DNA from: Zunongwangia pacifica
GTDB taxonomy: Bacteria; Bacteroidota; Bacteroidia; Flavobacteriales; Flavobacteriaceae
Length of the DNA stretch: 64,000 nt
Assembly (NCBI RefSeq): GCF_023499215.1
Contig: NZ_JAKHSK010000008.1
Coordinates: 91,915-155,914 of the forward strand
Direction: 5' to 3'
Position numbers and translations under genes: made by a program. Below the pieces are notes generated by a model. That model was not told where the DNA came from. It was given only the letters and a program-made list of their open reading frames with translations, and searched no databases. Shown here piece by piece: positions 60,098 through 64,000 of the stretch. Numbering within the stretch: position 1 is the stretch's first letter; every line of letters starts with the position of its first letter.

Positions 60098-62566
60098 TCA
60101 TTTTTTAAGTTTTAGATCTTCCGCCATTGCGGCAATGCCTTTGCGGATATCCCCTCCAAATTTTGCCGCATATTCCATCAGTTTCACCTTTTCAGTCTGT
60201 TCGGTGGTGTACGCCAGGTATTCTTCCACGCTCACTTCGGTGCGGTACACCTTGCTGAGCATTCCACCCAGACTGATAAAGACCTCTTTGTATTTTCGGG
60301 CAGGGTCATTGGCTTTATTGACCGATAATACGAGGGCTTTTTCTTTTTCCGTTAACCCTAAGAGTTCCTGTATCTGGTCGAATTTGTTTTGGTACTTGCT
60401 CTGGTCTAGCAGTATTTTGCAATCGCTGTTATTGATGATTGCCTGCTTGACCACGGGGGAAGAAATAATATCCTCCACCTCCTGGGTCACCACGATAGCC
60501 TCACCAAAGAATTTCCGTACCGTTTTAAAGAGGTATTTGATGTATTCCGCAAAGCCTTCTTTCATCAGGGCTTTCCATGCTTCTTCAATTAAGATCATCT
60601 TACGGATGCCTTTCATTTTGCGCATCTTGTTGATAAAGACTTCCATGATAATGATGGTCACTACCGGAAAGAGGATGGGATGGTCTTTGATATTGTCCAG
60701 TTCGAACACGATAAAGCGTTCCTGTAAAAGGTTCAGGTTTTCCGTAGCATTGAGCAGGTAATCGAATTCCCCGCCCTGGTAATACGGGCGGAGTACATAC
60801 AGGAAATTATCCATATCAAAATCCCGGTCTTTTACCCGATCCTGTTGAAGTACCGTTATATACTCATCCCGCAGGAATTCATAAAAACTATTGAAACAAG
60901 GAAACACCGATGGATTCTTTTCAAGGTGCCGGTAGTATCCGGTAATGGCATTGGAAAGCGCTACATACTCACTACGTTTAAAGACTTCGTCATCCTTTTT
61001 CCAAAGGGCGAGCAGCAGTGTTTTGATACTTTCTTTCTTTTCCGTGTCCAGGTGGTCACCCTCCCCGATAAAGAAAGGGTTGAAACGGATCGGGTTTTCT
61101 TCACTATAGGTGAAATAGTAGCCGTTTACCATATCACACAAGCCCTTATAGCTATGTCCTACATCCACCAGTACGATATGCGTTCCCTGCTCGTAATAGC
61201 TGCGTACCATGTGATTGGTAAAAAAGGATTTTCCACTCCCGGAGGGGCCCAATATAAACTTGTTCCGGTTGGTGCAAATCCCCATGTTCATAGGTTCATC
61301 GCTAATGTCCACATGCACGGGGTTGCCCGTCATACGATCTCCCAGACGAATCCCTACAGGACTTAAGGAAGTACGGTAACCCGTTTCCATATTCAGGAAG
61401 CATGTAGCCTGTTCGGCAAAGGTGTCGAAGGTATCATTCATGGGAAAGTCAGCGGCATTACCCGGAATACCTGCCCAGAAGATTTGAGGGGCACCGATGG
61501 TTTCCTGTTTGGCTACGGCATCCATCTGCGCCAGTGCGGAGGATACTTTGTTTTTCAGGTCTTTGAGTTCTTCCTTATCTTCCGTCCATACCAGTACATT
61601 AAAATGGGCTTTTACCGGGAGGCGTTGCTGACTGATGGCTTCATTTAAAAAATCATTGGTAGCATCTCTTGCAATCATGTTTTCCCGGCTGTAAGCAGAC
61701 AAGGATTGCAATCGTAGCCTTTTGGATTCCAGCTTAGTGATCGTCTTCTGGGCATCCTCGATAAACAGGTACTGATTGTAAATGTGATTACAGGGCAGTA
61801 GTTGACCCAGCGTAGAGGCAAAGCCGATACTGAATTTGGTTTTGTCTGTACTATACTTGTCGTAATTGATGCGACTGCCACAAAGTGCCGGCAGGTCGGC
61901 AGCATCCCCCAGGGTGTAAAGCTGGCAATGCTTGGAACCTACCTGTAAACCTTCCTGGAAATTCATGTCTCCTATGAGATACTGGTCATTGCGCTCGGAC
62001 AGGTAGCAGTACTTTTCAATGATACCCATTGTCCGTTTGCCACTCCAAAGTTCCTTTTCCCGTAACCGGGTCAGTTTCACAAAGCCGCTATCTTCCATGA
62101 TACGCTTGAACTGACCGGTACAGTCCAGAAAATCCTGTAACAAGGAGGGTTTCAGCGTTTCTTCCGGAACGATGCTTCTGCGCAGCAGGCTGGAATAGGC
62201 AGACGTTGCGGTTTTGCGGTTATCCGGTTTTTTGGTCAGCAGGATATAACAGCTATGATCCAGAAAGGGGCGTTCATTAAAAAACCGCTCACTTGCCCGG
62301 CTTAAAAAACTGGTATCTGCTTTGGTAAAATCAGGTTGATGCCCGGTTTGCAGAAACCAATCCTGCTTATGCAGTACACTGAATTTGGGTAATACCTTAA
62401 TGGCTTTTACCCAGGCCTGATGAAAAGCTTCATATTCCTGATCGGAAAGGGTAAAGATCTCCGGCAGGTCTGCTTTAAACACTACGGTGACATCGCCTTG
62501 TTTGCTCAGGATGCAGTCGTGTTCCACATCCATAATCGGTAATAGATCCTCCAACATTTTTTCCAT
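60098..62566 (-). CDS. traG: Conjugative transposon ATPase TraG (VirB4 family)
   Basis: An 822-residue AAA+ ATPase that powers assembly and transfer of the type IV secretion apparatus. The N-terminal TraG domain includes MLEDLLPIMDVEHDCILSKQGDVTVVFK. The P-loop (FILGPSGSGKSFFTNHMV) is near residue 440, with Walker B KMILIEEAWK near 657 and the C-terminal SVNKANDPARKYKEVFISLGG. I chose the ATG at 62566; the frame is open further upstream (to ~62761) but overlaps traF and lacks homologous sequence. It is the upstream gene of the G-I-I-I-J-K-L-M-N series. Confidence 0.94.
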   Translation of the reverse strand: MEKMLEDLLPIMDVEHDCILSKQGDVTVVFKADLPEIFTLSDQEYEAFHQAWVKAIKVLPKFSVLHKQDWFLQTGHQPDFTKADTSFLSRASERFFNERPFLDHSCYILLTKKPDNRKTATSAYSSLLRRSIVPEETLKPSLLQDFLDCTGQFKRIMEDSGFVKLTRLREKELWSGKRTMGIIEKYCYLSERNDQYLIGDMNFQEGLQVGSKHCQLYTLGDAADLPALCGSRINYDKYSTDKTKFSIGFASTLGQLLPCNHIYNQYLFIEDAQKTITKLESKRLRLQSLSAYSRENMIARDATNDFLNEAISQQRLPVKAHFNVLVWTEDKEELKDLKNKVSSALAQMDAVAKQETIGAPQIFWAGIPGNAADFPMNDTFDTFAEQATCFLNMETGYRTSLSPVGIRLGDRMTGNPVHVDISDEPMNMGICTNRNKFILGPSGSGKSFFTNHMVRSYYEQGTHIVLVDVGHSYKGLCDMVNGYYFTYSEENPIRFNPFFIGEGDHLDTEKKESIKTLLLALWKKDDEVFKRSEYVALSNAITGYYRHLEKNPSVFPCFNSFYEFLRDEYITVLQQDRVKDRDFDMDNFLYVLRPYYQGGEFDYLLNATENLNLLQERFIVFELDNIKDHPILFPVVTIIIMEVFINKMRKMKGIRKMILIEEAWKALMKEGFAEYIKYLFKTVRKFFGEAIVVTQEVEDIISSPVVKQAIINNSDCKILLDQSKYQNKFDQIQELLGLTEKEKALVLSVNKANDPARKYKEVFISLGGMLSKVYRTEVSVEEYLAYTTEQTEKVKLMEYAAKFGGDIRKGIAAMAEDLKLKK

Positions 62567-62601
62567 TCTTATAGTATTTACCGGGTTATTACTTAATTTT
62601 T

Positions 62602-62916
62602 TTATCGTTTTAAAAAAGCCCTGCGGCTTCTGGAACGGATTGCTTTGGGAACCTGTTTTCGTGCCAGGGTTTTCATAAGTCCGTGTTCCCCGTATTGATA
62701 GCTCATCCGGTAGATCTTCATCACCAGCAGGGTGCCTGAGCCGAGAATAACACCGATACATACCAGTGTGGGCAGGCCGATGATATACATGATGGCAAAT
62801 ACGATGAGTAATCCCACCACACCTCCCCCTAAATACCAGATGTATTGGGCTTTTAATCCCTTAAATTCAATACTGCGGTTAATTCCTTTATTGACCTGAT
62901 ATACACTATTTGCCAT
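62602..62916 (-). CDS. traF: TraF-like membrane protein (DUF4133, VirB3-like)
   Basis: A 104-residue protein with two membrane helices (about residues 26-46 and 48-68). Landmarks are VNKGINRSIEFKGLKAQYIWYLGGG and MKIYRMSYQYGEHGLMKTLARKQVPKAIRSR, typical of DUF4133, called TraF in the CTnDOT system. It is usually preceded by the short DUF4134 (TraE) gene, but here it follows the C-terminal part of a helicase-like gene instead. It is 35 bases upstream of traG. Confidence 0.88.
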   Translation of the reverse strand: MANSVYQVNKGINRSIEFKGLKAQYIWYLGGGVVGLLIVFAIMYIIGLPTLVCIGVILGSGTLLVMKIYRMSYQYGEHGLMKTLARKQVPKAIRSRSRRAFLKR

Positions 62917-62933
62917 ACGTTTCTTTTTGAATG

Positions 62934-64000
62934 TTACAATCGCATCCTGCTACGGGGACGCTCCGATGCCGAAGCAGCTACCACGGTTTCTTTCACGGCA
63001 TGCCCGTTGGTTTGATGTTCCCCAAGTTTGATAACCGGGGTTTGTTCTTCATCCGGTTCATTGGATTGGTGTTGCTTTAACTGGTTTTCCTGAATCTTAA
63101 TGGCGATCTGCCGTTCCAGATTGGCGAGTTCTGTTTTCAGTTCCCGCAGTTCGTGCTCCTTGGTAAAAGGTTTGGTGGTGAGTTTTTCAATCTTGGGGAG
63201 TTCGGTTTTCAGATCGGAAAGGTTCCGCTTATACCGCTCTTTAAGATGCTCCACCCGGTCAATGGCATTTAAAAAATGCCGTGCTGCCAGCTTCGGATTA
63301 TCCGTATTGGGCAACCCGTTATTGTAGGTATATTTAATCCCCTCATTTTCCCTTTGTGCATATAAGCTATTGGAATATCGGTATTCAAAGCGTCCGTTTT
63401 CTTCGTAGGCTTCCTGTTGCCTGCGGATGTATAACTGAAAACCGTATAGGTTGCCAAATTTTTCTTCGTGCTCCCCGGCTTTTGGCTTCCAGTTTTGAAA
63501 CAGCTTTATAATATGCTTACCTATAGCTTCACTGTCCCGACTCGCTGTTCCATTCAATTGAATGGGGTTGGCTTTCGTACCTTCTTTGGTCATCTGGAGA
63601 CGGTCGTTATACACGGCTGCATCGGCAGAGAGCTTTCCGAGTGTTTTTTCAGTGGAAGCATGATCGTTTTGCAGTTTTTCTAACTGGTATTTATGACGGG
63701 TGAGTTCCCTAAAGTGGGAATGTTTCAGGCTTTCCATTACCGCCACTTTCTTTTCCAGCTTGCTTTTCTCCAAAAGGGAGGTATCCCCGGAAAGGATAGC
63801 AATGTATTCGGAGAAGTTCATACCGCTTTTTTCATCCACAGCCCCTTCATCAAGGGTACGTACATTGAGTTCACTGTTTTTCATTTGGGAAATGAAGGTC
63901 TGTTTGTTTTTAAGCAGGTTGAATTTGTAGTTGTCCAGTGATTGCTCCACGGCATAGACAAAATTCTGTACCTGATTGCCGTAATGTTCTTTGGCAATAC
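62934..64000 (-). CDS. C-terminal part of a very large SNF2-type helicase-like protein (partial)
   Basis: The frame is open from the window edge to the stop at 62934, with no start codon required inside the window. The sequence reads IAKEHYGNQVQNFVYAVEQSLDNYKF, then LLKNKQTFISQMKNSELNVRTLDEGAVDEKSGMNFSEYIAILSGDTSLLEKSKLEKKVAVMES. This block is characteristic of the helicase C-terminus of giant (~1,700-2,000-residue) DNA methylase/helicase-like proteins of Bacteroidota mobile elements. The C-terminal ~250 residues are coiled-coil and low-complexity. The upstream portion (helicase or methylase motifs) lies outside the window. It is 17 bases before traF. Confidence 0.75.
   Translation of the reverse strand, partial: IAKEHYGNQVQNFVYAVEQSLDNYKFNLLKNKQTFISQMKNSELNVRTLDEGAVDEKSGMNFSEYIAILSGDTSLLEKSKLEKKVAVMESLKHSHFRELTRHKYQLEKLQNDHASTEKTLGKLSADAAVYNDRLQMTKEGTKANPIQLNGTASRDSEAIGKHIIKLFQNWKPKAGEHEEKFGNLYGFQLYIRRQQEAYEENGRFEYRYSNSLYAQRENEGIKYTYNNGLPNTDNPKLAARHFLNAIDRVEHLKERYKRNLSDLKTELPKIEKLTTKPFTKEHELRELKTELANLERQIAIKIQENQLKQHQSNEPDEEQTPVIKLGEHQTNGHAVKETVVAASASERPRSRMRL

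Larger units (their letters stand above)
50570..64000. mobile_element. Conjugative transposon (ICE), left part, integrated at tRNA-Arg
   Basis: From the tRNA-Arg 3' end to the window edge, all protein genes lie on the minus strand and encode a serine recombinase and Bacteroidota conjugation proteins (TraF/G/I-like/J/K/M/N). Base composition is clearly more G+C-rich than the chromosome to the left, and stronger Shine-Dalgarno sequences appear. The right end is outside the window. Relaxase, coupling protein and TraA-D genes are not seen here. Confidence 0.9.

Noticed and set aside
59850..60761. A 303-codon open frame on the plus strand
   Set aside because: It is antisense to traG and the first TraI-like gene, whose motifs are clear. 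Its translation is Ser/Ile/Phe-rich with no recognisable domain, typical of a shadow frame.
62567..62761. 65-residue N-terminal extension of TraG
   Set aside because: It overlaps the traF gene in another frame and its sequence does not look like a TraG N-terminus.

Overview
The window looks like a chromosome segment of a marine-type member of the Flavobacteriaceae (Bacteroidota). It has low-GC host DNA and Bacteroidota-type promoters (TAnnTTTG -7 boxes). It encodes a type IX secretion (T9SS) plug protein and a giant SprB-repeat protein with a T9SS sorting tail. It also carries a six-subunit Na+-NQR and families largely confined to Bacteroidota (DUF3667, DUF4293, BT_3928, BT0820, DUF1599). The genus cannot be fixed from the sequence alone.

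Bases 1-50,500 are ordinary chromosome in short operons: menG (partial); trkA-trkH (K+ uptake); an aminotransferase and a lipid desaturase; rsmG; the 2.5-kaa SprB-like adhesin; proline catabolism (pruA); a TANGO2-like protein, apaG, a DUF3667 membrane protein and the T9SS plug; nqrABCDEF followed by a small ORF and apbE, which installs the covalent FMN on NqrB/C; a methyltransferase, a NUMOD4/HNH-like gene coupled to map, a HAD phosphatase, a thioredoxin-like lipoprotein and gpmI; an L,D-transpeptidase-like protein; a ClpP paralogue between two GNAT genes; tRNA-Gly(TCC); a response regulator/histidine kinase/UspA-like trio; rho; DUF4293; a phosphoesterase; truA and an ABC exporter; a second DUF3667 protein; folP-cdaA (c-di-AMP synthesis) divergent from DUF1599; BT_3928; tpiA, prmA and clpS.

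At tRNA-Arg(ACG), 50,496-50,569, the character changes sharply. From there to the window end nearly every gene is on the minus strand, base composition is visibly richer in G+C, and the genes are those of a Bacteroidota conjugative transposon (ICE). Read in the direction of transcription they are: the C-terminal end of a very large helicase-like protein (running off the window), traF-like DUF4133, traG (VirB4 ATPase), three tandem related periplasmic coiled-coil proteins (TraI-like), traJ, traK, a TraL-position protein, traM, traN, two accessory genes, a terminator, a 52-codon gene with a strong Shine-Dalgarno sequence, and a large serine recombinase. The recombinase frame ends inside the tRNA-Arg gene on the opposite strand, which marks this as the attachment end of the element.

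Functional links: the T9SS plug and the SprB-like adhesin belong to the same secretion system; ApbE matures the adjacent Na+-NQR; cdaA could influence K+ homeostasis (TrkAH) through c-di-AMP, although no riboswitch or direct link is visible here. The points most worth follow-up are the recombinase/tRNA fusion boundary with the three-gene TraI-like cassette, the recombining SprB repeat array, and the small conserved-looking ORF between nqrF and apbE.
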